Below, in pieces: positions 24,709 to 33,148 of a stretch of 64,000 bases of DNA. The stretch spans positions 1 to 64,000 of the forward strand of contig CAMBXR010000005.1 of assembly GCA_945871955.1 (NCBI GenBank), written 5' to 3'. The position numbers and the translations under genes were made by a program. This DNA is from an uncultured Clostridium sp. Its GTDB lineage: Bacteria; Bacillota; Clostridia; Peptostreptococcales; Peptostreptococcaceae. The notes below the pieces were generated by a model, which had not been told where the DNA came from, made no database searches, and saw only the letters and a program-made list of their open reading frames with translations. Every line of letters begins with the position of its first letter. Position 1 is the stretch's first letter.

Positions 24709-26457
24709 CTATTCTCTAACTATAGCGCCAAATTTACAAGTTTCTTCACATTTACCACATTTTATACATATATCATGATTTATTACATGCATTTCTTTCT
24801 TTTCACCAGAAATAGCGCCTACTGGACATTTCTTAGAACAAGCTGTACATCCTTTACAATCTTCTGTAATATTAAATGTGATTAAAGACTTACAAGATTT
24901 CGCTGTACATTTTTTATTATAAATATGATCTTCATATTCGTTTCTAAAATATTTAAGTGTAGTTAGAACCGGATTAGGAGCTGTTTGGCCAAGACCACAC
25001 ATAGAACCATCTTTAATCTTTAATGCTAATTCTTCAAGTAATTCTATATCTCCATCCTTACCTTCACCTTTTGTTATTCTTTCTAATATTTCAAGCATTC
25101 TCTTTGTACCTATACGACAATAGTTACATTTACCGCAAGATTCTTTTCTAGTAAAGTCAAGGAAGTATCTTGCCATATCAACCATACAAGTAGTTTCATC
25201 CATAACTATCATACCACCAGAACCAACTATAGCCCCAGTCTTATTAATATTTTCATAATCAACAGGCGTATCTATAAGTTCTGCCGGTATACATCCTCCA
25301 GAAGGTCCACCCATTTGTACTGCTTTAAATGCTTTATCTTGTTTTATTCCTCCACCTATTCCAAAGATAACATCTTTTAAAGGCAATCCCATAGGAACTT
25401 CAACAAGTCCTCCTTTTTTTATTTTTCCTGCAAGAGCAAATACTTTAGTTCCTTTACTTTTTTCTGTACCCATTGCACCAAATGCAGCTCCACCATTCGC
25501 TATTATCCACGCAACATTGGCATAAGTCTCAACATTATTTATATTAGTAGGCTTTTGCCAATATCCTTTTGCTGCTGGGAAAGGTGGTTTAAGTCTAGGC
25601 ATACCTCTCTCACCTTCAAGAGAAGCTATAAGTGCAGTTTCTTCACCACATACAAATGCTCCTGCTCCTGCTTTTATTCTTAAATCAAAATCAAAACCTG
25701 AATTAAATATATTCTTTCCTAAAAAACCCTTTTCCCTTGCTTGGGCCATGGCTATTTCTAGTCTATGTATAGCAAGAGGATATTCAGCACGAACGTATAT
25801 AACACCTTCTGTAGCTCCCATAGCATATCCACCAATTATCATACCTTCTATTAATGAATGTGGATCTCCTTCAAGAACAGATCTATCCATAAAAGCACCT
25901 GGATCACCTTCATCAGCATTACAAACTATATACTTTTGATCTGCTTTATTTTGATATGCTGCATTCCACTTAAACCAAGTAGGAAATCCAGCTCCACCTC
26001 TACCTCTAAGACCAGATACTTTTATTTCTTCTATTACATCTTCTGGAGTCATTGAAGTGACAACTTTTTTAGTTGCTTCATACCCTCCTACAGATATATA
26101 TTCTTCTATTTTTTCAGGGTTAATTAAACCACAATTTCTAAGTACTACTCTTTTTTGTTTTTCAATAAATAATTTATCTTCATCTGAAATTGATATAGTT
26201 GTAGCTACCTTCCCATTTACAAGGTGTTTCTCAACTATTTCAGATACAAGATCAGGTTTTACTTTTACATATCTTGTTATTTTATTATCATCGTCATAAA
26301 CATCTACTATTGGCTCTAAATAACAAGTACCTACACAACCTGTAATATCAACTTTTATATCTAAATTTCTTTCTTTTATTTGTCTTTCAAACTCTTCTGC
26401 TGTCTTTTTTGCACCTGTTGCAATTCCACAACTTCCTGCACCAATTATAACTTTCAT
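24709..26457 (-). CDS. NuoF/HydB-like NADH-binding flavoprotein subunit
   Basis: A 582-residue subunit of the NuoF/HydB/HoxF family that oxidises or reduces NAD(H) on FMN. The N-terminus is a thioredoxin-like [2Fe-2S] domain (GAGSCGIATGA and GCVGTCYLEP). The centre holds the NADH/FMN sites GLRGRGGAGFPTWFKW and CNADEGDPGAFMDR, then GAGAFVCGEETALIASLEG. The [4Fe-4S] ligand set follows as SCGKCNYCRIG (about 435-445). The C-terminus adds two ferredoxin-like clusters (CKGCTACSKKC, CIKCGKCEETC), as in HydB of electron-bifurcating hydrogenases. It lies 14 bases after the NuoE-like gene. No HydA hydrogenase gene is present; the third subunit is the fusion protein next to it. Confidence 0.94.
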   Translation of the reverse strand: MKVIIGAGSCGIATGAKKTAEEFERQIKERNLDIKVDITGCVGTCYLEPIVDVYDDDNKITRYVKVKPDLVSEIVEKHLVNGKVATTISISDEDKLFIEKQKRVVLRNCGLINPEKIEEYISVGGYEATKKVVTSMTPEDVIEEIKVSGLRGRGGAGFPTWFKWNAAYQNKADQKYIVCNADEGDPGAFMDRSVLEGDPHSLIEGMIIGGYAMGATEGVIYVRAEYPLAIHRLEIAMAQAREKGFLGKNIFNSGFDFDLRIKAGAGAFVCGEETALIASLEGERGMPRLKPPFPAAKGYWQKPTNINNVETYANVAWIIANGGAAFGAMGTEKSKGTKVFALAGKIKKGGLVEVPMGLPLKDVIFGIGGGIKQDKAFKAVQMGGPSGGCIPAELIDTPVDYENINKTGAIVGSGGMIVMDETTCMVDMARYFLDFTRKESCGKCNYCRIGTKRMLEILERITKGEGKDGDIELLEELALKIKDGSMCGLGQTAPNPVLTTLKYFRNEYEDHIYNKKCTAKSCKSLITFNITEDCKGCTACSKKCPVGAISGEKKEMHVINHDICIKCGKCEETCKFGAIVRE

Positions 26458-26471
26458 TACACTCTCACCCC

Positions 26472-26981
26472 CTATGATCTTTCTCTAATTTCTGTTAAGA
26501 TCTCTTTCACAGAATCTTTAGTTAAATTACCATAAGTCTCATCTCCATCAGCACTTTTAACCATCATAACTGGTGCCAATGAACAACAACCTAAACAAGC
26601 AACATTATTCAATGTAAATATACCATCTTCTGTCGTCTCTCCATCTTGTATTCCTAAAAATTCACAAACAGCTTCTTCTATCATCTCAGAACCATTTACA
26701 TGACATGCAGTCCCTTGACATAACATTATTAAATATTTTCCTATCGGTTGCAATCTGAATTGTGCATAGAATGTTGCTACACCATAAATTTTAGCTGTTT
26801 TTATTCCTGTAGCTTGAGAAATATAATTCATTGCATCTATAGAAATATATCCATAGATATCTTGAGTTTTTTGTAAAATTGTAATTAGACTTCCAGGTAC
26901 TTTAGCATATTTATCTAAAATGGGATCAAGTTCTTTAAATTCTTGACATTTTTCAGTACCACAACAGCATTTTCCACTCAT
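26472..26981 (-). CDS. NuoE/HydC-like [2Fe-2S] subunit
   Basis: A 169-residue thioredoxin-like ferredoxin subunit, first gene of the three-gene redox operon. The helical N-terminus (PGSLITILQKTQDIYGYIS) and YGVATFYAQFRL are typical of NuoE. The four cluster ligands are visible as CQGTACH and NVACLGCCSLAP. A Cys-rich opening (CCCGTEKC) precedes the fold and is not part of classic NuoE. In the HydABC and Bfu families this subunit works with the HydB-like protein as the NADH/ferredoxin module. The start follows GGGGGTAGAGTAA. The 400-bp AT-rich region upstream should hold the operon promoter. Confidence 0.94.
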   Translation of the reverse strand: MSGKCCCGTEKCQEFKELDPILDKYAKVPGSLITILQKTQDIYGYISIDAMNYISQATGIKTAKIYGVATFYAQFRLQPIGKYLIMLCQGTACHVNGSEMIEEAVCEFLGIQDGETTEDGIFTLNNVACLGCCSLAPVMMVKSADGDETYGNLTKDSVKEILTEIRERS

Positions 26982-27389
26982 TTACTCTACCCCCTATTGA
27001 AAAATTTAAAGCTAAATTTATATATTATGCTATTACAATAATATTAGCAAAAAATGGTAATTTTAGCAAACAAAAAAACACGTAAATCGTTATATTTTTA
27101 ACCCATTAACTTTCAACTTATACTATTTTTATATTTTTTTACAATATTTTTATATTTATAAATAATTATTAAATAAATAAAATTAATTATTTATAAATAT
27201 AAATTAACAATATTATTCTTATTAGTAATCAGTAATTAATAAAAAAGAATTTTAATTATTGATTATATTAAATTAAAATAAATACCTTCATTATACTTGT
27301 TATATTATTTAACAAAGAATATTATAATCAGTTCATAATTATTAGATAAGTTAACTAAATAAAAAATTAACTTAATTTTTAAATTTAAA
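26982..27389. other. Upstream region of the redox operon
   Basis: About 400 bp of very AT-rich DNA without a gene. The most notable element is an inverted repeat TTGTTA-N7-TAACAA at 27297-27315. It resembles a Rex (NADH-sensing repressor) operator, but the spacer is seven bases rather than six, and it lies about 315 bp before the first start codon. I treat a Rex site as a weak possibility. Confidence 0.35.
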
Positions 27390-27427
27390 AAATAAAGTTT
27401 CTACTTTAAAAGTAGAAACTTTATTTT
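27390..27427 (-). terminator. Terminator of the 289-residue protein gene
   Basis: AAATAAAGTTTCTACTTT pairs with its complement across a three-base loop, flanked by A and T runs. It overlaps the stop codon. Confidence 0.85.
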
Positions 27428-28295
27428 ATGCATTTTCAAAAGTATATATTGCATCTATTCTAGTAATAAAAATACTGTCATCTTTACATCCTATATATTT
27501 TGCATATTTTCTTACCTTTTCTTTAGCTGCCTCTATATCAGAAACACCTCTGTCAATTAATTCTTTAATATATATATCCATCAAAGAACTTTTATATTCT
27601 TTTAAATCAAAACCTAAATAATAAGCTAAGTTTTCTATTTCACATGAAAAATCTCCATCTTCTTTTACTAAAAATTCATAAACTTCTCTTCTATAAGGAT
27701 TAGACATTATAATCTTTTGCACAACTTTACATCCATCTAACTTACTTATAAAACCGTCTTTATAATTATTAAAAAGTGCATTAGATTGTCTAATAGATTT
27801 TTTATCGATATAGGAGTTCACATCTGTAACACCATTTTCAATTAAAGCATCTAAAATAGCTAAATGAACACTAAAACAATCATTAAATAAGTACTCAGAA
27901 AGTTTAGAAATAATTGGTTTTATATCAAAGAATTTACTGCTATTTCTTTTATTTTTAGTATTAGATAAATCTCTGCTTACATTATTAAATAATCTTTCAA
28001 AATCTAAATATTTATCACAATATATTTCTTTAAATAATTTGAAATCTATTGTAATAATATTATAAGAAACAATAGTTTCAACACCCTTTCTAATAACTTC
28101 ATTTATTAATTTTTTACCGTAATCTAAATATTTTTCATTTAAATGTCTAGTATTTGAGATATTTTCTAAACAATAAGTTTTAAAAAGTTGTGATGATTCA
28201 TTTGCATAGTTTTTAAAATTATTTCTAATTGTATTGTAATTATTTCTCTTATCATCAAATTTTATAATTGCACCGTTTATATCAAATGTAATCAT
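27426..28295 (-). CDS. Unknown cytosolic helical protein
   Basis: A 289-residue protein that I cannot assign. It opens with a short beta-like stretch (MITFDINGAIIKFDDK) and is then almost entirely helical and charged. There is no signal peptide and no membrane helix. Three points stand out: a conserved-looking NPYRREVYEFLVKEDGD (about 199-215), two related helical units of the form IENGVTDVNSYI and IDRGVSDIEAAKEK, and only five Cys, which do not form metal-site pairs. It could be a scaffold or a substrate-recognition protein. The start follows AAGGAGGGG. The gene follows the DUF554 gene in the same direction, but an inverted repeat (28310-28352) separates them. Confidence 0.6.
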   Translation of the reverse strand: MITFDINGAIIKFDDKRNNYNTIRNNFKNYANESSQLFKTYCLENISNTRHLNEKYLDYGKKLINEVIRKGVETIVSYNIITIDFKLFKEIYCDKYLDFERLFNNVSRDLSNTKNKRNSSKFFDIKPIISKLSEYLFNDCFSVHLAILDALIENGVTDVNSYIDKKSIRQSNALFNNYKDGFISKLDGCKVVQKIIMSNPYRREVYEFLVKEDGDFSCEIENLAYYLGFDLKEYKSSLMDIYIKELIDRGVSDIEAAKEKVRKYAKYIGCKDDSIFITRIDAIYTFENA

Positions 28296-28309
28296 TATTT
28301 CCCCTCCTT

Positions 28310-28352
28310 AAAATCAAATATTATTTCATTTTACTACTTATTATTTGATTTT
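28310..28352 (-). terminator. Inverted repeat between the DUF554 gene and the 289-residue protein gene
   Basis: TAAAATCAAATA pairs with TATTTGATTTTA over a 19-base loop. It lies just upstream of the ribosome binding site of the 28295 gene. It could be the DUF554 terminator or a leader structure of the next gene. Confidence 0.5.
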
Positions 28353-28397
28353 AAGAGTTCTATTCCTTCTAAAAAAATAATTTGTCTAAAAGTTCTT

Positions 28398-29096
28398 CTA
28401 AATAATGTTGAATATTCCAAGAATTATTGGAATAAACATGGAAGGTAGCAAATTAGCAACTTTAATATTACATATTTTTAACATATTTAGTCCTAGAGCA
28501 AAAATTAATAAGCTGCCTACACAAGTCATATAAGTAACAACAGAATCACTTAATATACTAGATAATGCTCCAGCGCCTAAAGCAATTATTCCTTCATAAA
28601 TAAATACTGCTATACTTGATAAGATAACTCCTAACCCCATGGATGCAGCAAAAAATATTGAAGATACTCCATCAAGAACTGATTTTGCAAGTAGTGTAGA
28701 ATGGTCACCATTTAATCCACTTTGTATTGCACCTACAACAGCCATTGCTCCAACACAAAATAATAAGCTAGCAGATACAAATCCTTTAGATAATTCTTTA
28801 CCATCATCTTCATCTACTTTATTTTTAGAAAATTTTTTATCCATATATTCACCAAATTTATTTAATAATTTGTCAAAATCAATTAATTCTCCAATAAATG
28901 CTCCAATGGAAATACAGATTACCACATATAATGGGTTATCGCCTTTTAAAGCTCCAGAAATACCTATATACATTACCACAAGGGCTATACCATCCATAAT
29001 AGTTTTATTTAATCTTTCTGGTATACCTTTATTAATAATTAATCCTATTATTCCTCCGCCTATTATTGTTATAGTATTTACAATTACACCCAGCAT
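28398..29096 (-). CDS. DUF554 membrane protein (YdfK/YqgA-like)
   Basis: A 232-residue integral membrane protein of the DUF554 family. It begins MLGVIVNTITIIGGGIIGLI, with KGIPERLNKTIMDGIALVVMYIG following. It has six to seven hydrophobic segments and a charged cytoplasmic loop at about 88-102 (SKNKVDEDDGKEL). The motif CVGAMAVVGAIQSGLNGD and DGVSSIFFAASMGLGV are characteristic of the family. Its transport or sensing role is not known. The start follows AAGGGGTGAT. It is monocistronic or grouped with the gene at 28295. Confidence 0.88.
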   Translation of the reverse strand: MLGVIVNTITIIGGGIIGLIINKGIPERLNKTIMDGIALVVMYIGISGALKGDNPLYVVICISIGAFIGELIDFDKLLNKFGEYMDKKFSKNKVDEDDGKELSKGFVSASLLFCVGAMAVVGAIQSGLNGDHSTLLAKSVLDGVSSIFFAASMGLGVILSSIAVFIYEGIIALGAGALSSILSDSVVTYMTCVGSLLIFALGLNMLKICNIKVANLLPSMFIPIILGIFNII

Positions 29097-29151
29097 AATA
29101 TCACCCCTTATTTATTTTTGTACTATATAATAAATATTATATTTCTTACAT

Positions 29152-30252
29152 TTATTTATCAATATTCTTTTCAACTAAGCTTATATATTTACCTGGATTT
29201 TGGGCAAAATCTTGAAAAGAAGCTTTAGTAAAAATAATATCTTCACCTAGAAATCTTTTATATCTCATTTCTTCTTTTTTTAAAGTTGATAAAAGTTTAT
29301 TCTTATGATTGTTAATGACCATAATTTTAAGTGGTTCTTTATTTCTACTTGTTTGCACTCTTTTAAGCATATATTTTATATGTATATCAGCTTCTGGAAA
29401 AGAATATCCACAAAATACAACTAAATCTGCTTTTCTAAGTTCGCTTTCTGCCTTATTCCATACAGAACTTAAATATACATTGGACATATTCTTAAAATAG
29501 GTGGGTGGAACTATAATTGGTATAGTGTATTCTTTGCAATTTAAGCATGTTGCCTCATCTTGATTGTTTAATATTCTCATTACTCCGCCTTCATAGGGTG
29601 TTAAGGTTATACTGGAGCACACTGGACAATATAGCCAATTTAAAGATCCATGAATTTTATATAATTTAATCATTTTACCTTCCGGTCTTCTCCACTTGCT
29701 GTGTTTATAATTGAAATTTGCAAAATCAATACCATAGTCAAGCATTACAGGCATATCATTTTTATCATATAGCTTTGATATAGTATTATCTATATGAATA
29801 TCGTAATTTACACTTATAAATGTTGTATTTAGAAGCTGATTTTCTTTTAATAAATTATTCAATAATAGTTCATGATATTTATTACTTTCCTTAGATGCAT
29901 TATTTATGGAATTAGCTGTTAAAAGGATTAAATATTGCCTTAATAAATTAATAGATCCATTCCTATTATTATAAGTATCTGTTCCAAAATTTTTAAATGA
30001 TTCTCTTCTTTGTTCTGCCATATCAAGTATCCCAAGTACTTCTTCAAATGTAGGGAAGTTAACTTTATCTAAATTATCTTTTAATACATCAATATTAAAT
30101 ACTTCTTTAAAAAATTCTCTAAGCTTTATATTCATTTGACTATTTGAATGTAATGGTAGACTATATTTAAAGTAAGTAGAAAACAATTCATTTTGAATAG
30201 GTAAATTTTCAGCTGCAGAAGCTCCTGCACCTAAGAAAATACATATATTCAT
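29152..30252 (-). CDS. Stand-alone SIR2-family NAD-binding protein
   Basis: A 366-residue SIR2-like protein. The NAD-binding opening FLGAGAS is at residues 6-12, NYD at 149-151, and the catalytic His at 201 in KIHGSLNWLYC. A zinc ribbon follows (C209-x2-C212 and C236-x2-C239). IIVPPTYFK and GYSFPEAD (282-289) close the Rossmann core. SIR2-like proteins of this kind include NAD-consuming effectors of anti-phage systems (such as ThsA, DSR and SIR2-HerA) and also protein deacylases. Having the Zn ribbon and no extra effector or sensor domain keeps both options open. No HerA, Argonaute, TIR or other known partner lies next to it. The start follows AAGGTG. Confidence 0.8.
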   Translation of the reverse strand: MNICIFLGAGASAAENLPIQNELFSTYFKYSLPLHSNSQMNIKLREFFKEVFNIDVLKDNLDKVNFPTFEEVLGILDMAEQRRESFKNFGTDTYNNRNGSINLLRQYLILLTANSINNASKESNKYHELLLNNLLKENQLLNTTFISVNYDIHIDNTISKLYDKNDMPVMLDYGIDFANFNYKHSKWRRPEGKMIKLYKIHGSLNWLYCPVCSSITLTPYEGGVMRILNNQDEATCLNCKEYTIPIIVPPTYFKNMSNVYLSSVWNKAESELRKADLVVFCGYSFPEADIHIKYMLKRVQTSRNKEPLKIMVINNHKNKLLSTLKKEEMRYKRFLGEDIIFTKASFQDFAQNPGKYISLVEKNIDK

Positions 30253-30356
30253 ATAACTAATTCACCTTCTTTCTTAAATTACATTCCTCTTAATGCTCTA
30301 ATTAAATGACTTATATTTCAATTGTAGTAGTTATTTTTATCAAAAGTCCACCTAAT

Positions 30357-30391
30357 AAAAAAAGTCCTAATATATTTATATTAAGACTTTT
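30357..30391 (-). terminator. Terminator of the Alum_res gene
   Basis: AAAGTCCTAATATA / TATATTAAGACTTT with one mismatch, flanked by A and T runs. Confidence 0.8.
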
Positions 30392-30404
30392 AACTGTTAT
30401 TATT

Positions 30405-31685
30405 CTATTTATTTAACTTTTTTATATACTCAACTGCTTTTAATGTTCCCATTTTAGAGTGATCAAATGTAAGTCCACCTTGGAAGTATACGTTATATGG
30501 AGGTCTAATTGGTGCATCGGCACTAAGTTCTATAGAAGATCCTTGTATAAATGCCCCTGCTGCCATTATTACCTCATCTTCATACCCTGGCATTGCCCAA
30601 GGTTCTGGCTTAACGTAAGAATCAACTGGAGCTGCTGCTTGAACTCCTTGACAAAATGCTATAACTTCATCAGCATTTTTAAGTCTCACAACTTGTATTA
30701 TATCGCTTCTTAAATCATCATATTTAGGAAGGACTTCATATCCTAATTTTTCAAACATTCTAGCACAATAAATTGCACCCATCACTGCTTGTGATGTTAT
30801 ATATGGAGCCATAAAGAACCCTTGAAGTACATTTCTTGTAGTTCCAAAAGTAAGACCACATTCTTTTCCTATACCTGGAGTAGTTAATCTATAAGATATC
30901 ATTTCAACTAAATCTTTTCTACCAGCTATATATCCTCCAGTTAAAGCAAGTCCACCACCTGGATTTTTAATTAGAGAACCTGCCATTATATCTGCTCCAA
31001 CTTCTGTTGGTTCTTTTGTATCTAAAAATTCTCCATAGCAGTTATCAACCATTACTATTAAATCCTTATTTACTGATTTAACTACTTCTATAGCTTCTTT
31101 TATATCATCTATTGATAATGACTTTCTCCAAGAATATCCCTTAGATCTTTGTATCATTACAAGCTTAGTTCTTTCATTTATCTTTTTCTTAACACCTTCT
31201 AAGTCAATATTTCCATCAGGTAAGAAATCAACATCTTGATATGTTACACCAAATTCTTTAAGTGATCCTTTTTCTTCTCTTATTCCTATTACACCTTGTA
31301 GTGTATCATAAGGTTTTTCTGTTATTGACAGTATCTCATCTCCTGGTCTAACTATACCTTGTATACATAAACTTAATGCATGAGTTCCATTTACTATTAT
31401 TGGTCTAACTAAAGCATCTTCTGCTCCAAAAACATCTGCATATATTTCTTCTATTTTTTCACGACCTATATCATTATAACCATATCCAGTAGTCCAGTTA
31501 AAGTGGTTATCACTTAAGTTAGCTCTTTGCATAGCTCTAAGCACCTTATATTGGTTATATTCTCTTATTTCTTTTATTTTATCAAATTGATCTTTTATAT
31601 CTTCCATTACTTCATTAGATAATTGAAAAGTTTCATCATCTAGTCCGTAATATTCTTTTAATAATTCACTAGTTTCTTTAAGCAC
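30405..31685 (-). CDS. Methionine gamma-lyase-like / aluminium-resistance family PLP protein
   Basis: A 426-residue PLP-fold protein of the Alum_res family (YnbB in Bacillus), related to cystathionine/methionine gamma-lyases. Blocks visible are FNWTTGYGYNDIGREKIEEIYADVFGAE split over residues about 63-90, VNGTHALSLC, the PLP-site VDNCYGEFLDTKEP (Asp), and the Lys region SLIKNPGGGLALTGGYIAG. The C-terminal RPPYNVYFQGGLTFDHSKMG is typical. The substrate is not known; the aluminium link is historical. The position just downstream of hfq is conserved in many Firmicutes. Confidence 0.92.
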   Translation of the reverse strand: MLKETSELLKEYYGLDDETFQLSNEVMEDIKDQFDKIKEIREYNQYKVLRAMQRANLSDNHFNWTTGYGYNDIGREKIEEIYADVFGAEDALVRPIIVNGTHALSLCIQGIVRPGDEILSITEKPYDTLQGVIGIREEKGSLKEFGVTYQDVDFLPDGNIDLEGVKKKINERTKLVMIQRSKGYSWRKSLSIDDIKEAIEVVKSVNKDLIVMVDNCYGEFLDTKEPTEVGADIMAGSLIKNPGGGLALTGGYIAGRKDLVEMISYRLTTPGIGKECGLTFGTTRNVLQGFFMAPYITSQAVMGAIYCARMFEKLGYEVLPKYDDLRSDIIQVVRLKNADEVIAFCQGVQAAAPVDSYVKPEPWAMPGYEDEVIMAAGAFIQGSSIELSADAPIRPPYNVYFQGGLTFDHSKMGTLKAVEYIKKLNK

Positions 31686-31787
31686 TTAATCTCACCTATT
31701 TTCTTTTATTTGTCACTTTTATTTGTCACTTTAAAAATTTTATCATAGTAAAAATTTCAGTGCAAGATTTATAAGTAAATTCTAGAT

Positions 31788-31843
31788 AAAAAGGTACTTA
31801 TATTAACCCTATATTTATTGTAGGTTAGTATAAGCACCTTTTT
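31788..31843 (-). terminator. Terminator of hfq
   Basis: AAAAAGGT...CTTATATTAACC pairs with GGTTAGTATAAG...ACCTTTTT with a bulge, between hfq and the Alum_res gene. Confidence 0.75.
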
Positions 31844-31870
31844 ATTTTCATATATATATACTATTATATA

Positions 31871-32125
31871 CTATTTTACATTATTTTGGTTTGTATTTTG
31901 TAAATTTATGTTTTTGCCTGGTACTATTGTAGAAACTGCATGTTTATAAATAAGATTTTGTTGCTTATTTTCACCCTCTAACAATATTATATAGCTATCA
32001 AATCCTTTTACATGACCTTTAACTTGAACACCATTTATTAGATATATTGTCACAGGTACTCTTTCTTTTCTAGCATTATTTAAAAATAAATCTTGTAAAT
32101 TTAAAGCAGTATTTTTCATTAACAA
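31871..32125 (-). CDS. hfq: RNA-binding protein Hfq
   Basis: An 84-residue Sm-like RNA chaperone that forms hexameric rings and assists small RNA action. It has the Hfq body [20 protein letters not shown], the Sm1 segment [16 protein letters not shown], and the Sm2 signature [10 protein letters not shown]. The C-terminal tail is short and Asn/Gln-rich ([10 protein letters not shown]). The start follows GGGAGGATATTG. It lies 69 bases after miaA, the usual miaA-hfq arrangement, and ends at its own terminator. Confidence 0.97.
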   Translation of the reverse strand: MLMKNTALNLQDLFLNNARKERVPVTIYLINGVQVKGHVKGFDSYIILLEGENKQQNLIYKHAVSTIVPGKNINLQNTNQNNVK

Positions 32126-32194
32126 TATCCTCCCGACTAAATTATATTTTCAATATAACTCCTATTTATAAAATGTTGTATTATATCTATAATA

Positions 32195-33136
32195 TTATAC
32201 ATTTTTAGATATATTTTCAATATAGTTCAAAATATCTTCTTTTAGCATTTGTGTATTATCATATTTATCTAAATCAAACCATTTACTTTCTTTATATCTT
32301 TTAAACCAAGTTATTTGTCTTTTAGCATATCTTCTAGAATCTCTTTTGATTATTTCAATAGCTTCTTGTAAAGTGTATTCACCTTCTAAATATTTTACTA
32401 TTTCTTTATAACCAATCCCTTGCATAGATATTAAGTCTTTATTATATCCCATATTAAGTAGTTTTTTAACCTCATCTACTAATCCTGACTCAATCATAAT
32501 ATCTACTCTTTTGTTTATTCTGTCATAAAGAACTTGTCTATCTCTATTTAGTACTATTATTACAGGTAAATAATTGTCGTTATATTTTAAATCTGTAGAA
32601 AAGTCTTGCATCTTCTTTCCATCTAAACACACCTCTAAAGCTCTTATTACTCTTTTTGTATTATTTTTATGTATTCTAGAAGCTGCATCTTCATCTAAAG
32701 ATTTTAATTTTTCGTGCATATAATCTATGCCTTTTTCCTCTAATTCCTTTTCTAGTTCTTCTCGAAGTTTTGAATTACTATTGGATTTTGCAAAATCCAT
32801 ATTATATATTAAAGAGTTAAGGTATAGTCCTGTTCCACCTGTAACTAATACATTTTTATTTTCATTAGTTATTTTTTGTATATATTTATTAGCTCTATGT
32901 TGAAATTCTGATACAGAAAATGGATAATCTGGTTTAACTTCATCTATCATATAGTGAACTACTCCATCCATTTCCTCTTTAGTAATTTTTGCACTTCCTA
33001 TATCCATATACTCATATATTTGCATAGAATCTGCTGAAATTATCTCTGCATTTAAATCTTTTGCTAATTCTATTGATAAAGCAGTTTTCCCAACAGCCGT
33101 AGGTCCTGTAAGTATGATAAGTGGTATCTTTTTCAT
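32195..33136 (-). CDS. miaA: tRNA dimethylallyltransferase
   Basis: A 313-residue enzyme that adds a dimethylallyl group to A37 of tRNAs reading UNN codons (i6A), the first step before MiaB, whose gene is at 42440. P-loop GPTAVGKTALS (about 10-20), ISADSMQIYEYMDIGSAK, the YMIDEV/FSVSEFQ region, GGTGLYLNSLIY, RDRQVLYDRINKRVD, and QITWFKR near the end are all present. The start is 12 bases after the mutL stop, so the two are probably translated from one mRNA. Confidence 0.97.
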   Translation of the reverse strand: MKKIPLIILTGPTAVGKTALSIELAKDLNAEIISADSMQIYEYMDIGSAKITKEEMDGVVHYMIDEVKPDYPFSVSEFQHRANKYIQKITNENKNVLVTGGTGLYLNSLIYNMDFAKSNSNSKLREELEKELEEKGIDYMHEKLKSLDEDAASRIHKNNTKRVIRALEVCLDGKKMQDFSTDLKYNDNYLPVIIVLNRDRQVLYDRINKRVDIMIESGLVDEVKKLLNMGYNKDLISMQGIGYKEIVKYLEGEYTLQEAIEIIKRDSRRYAKRQITWFKRYKESKWFDLDKYDNTQMLKEDILNYIENISKNV

Positions 33137-33148
33137 AATATTCCTTTC

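Noticed and set aside
24601..24885. Plus-strand frames across the redox operon
   Set aside because: All lack ribosome binding sites and lie over strong minus-strand coding signals.
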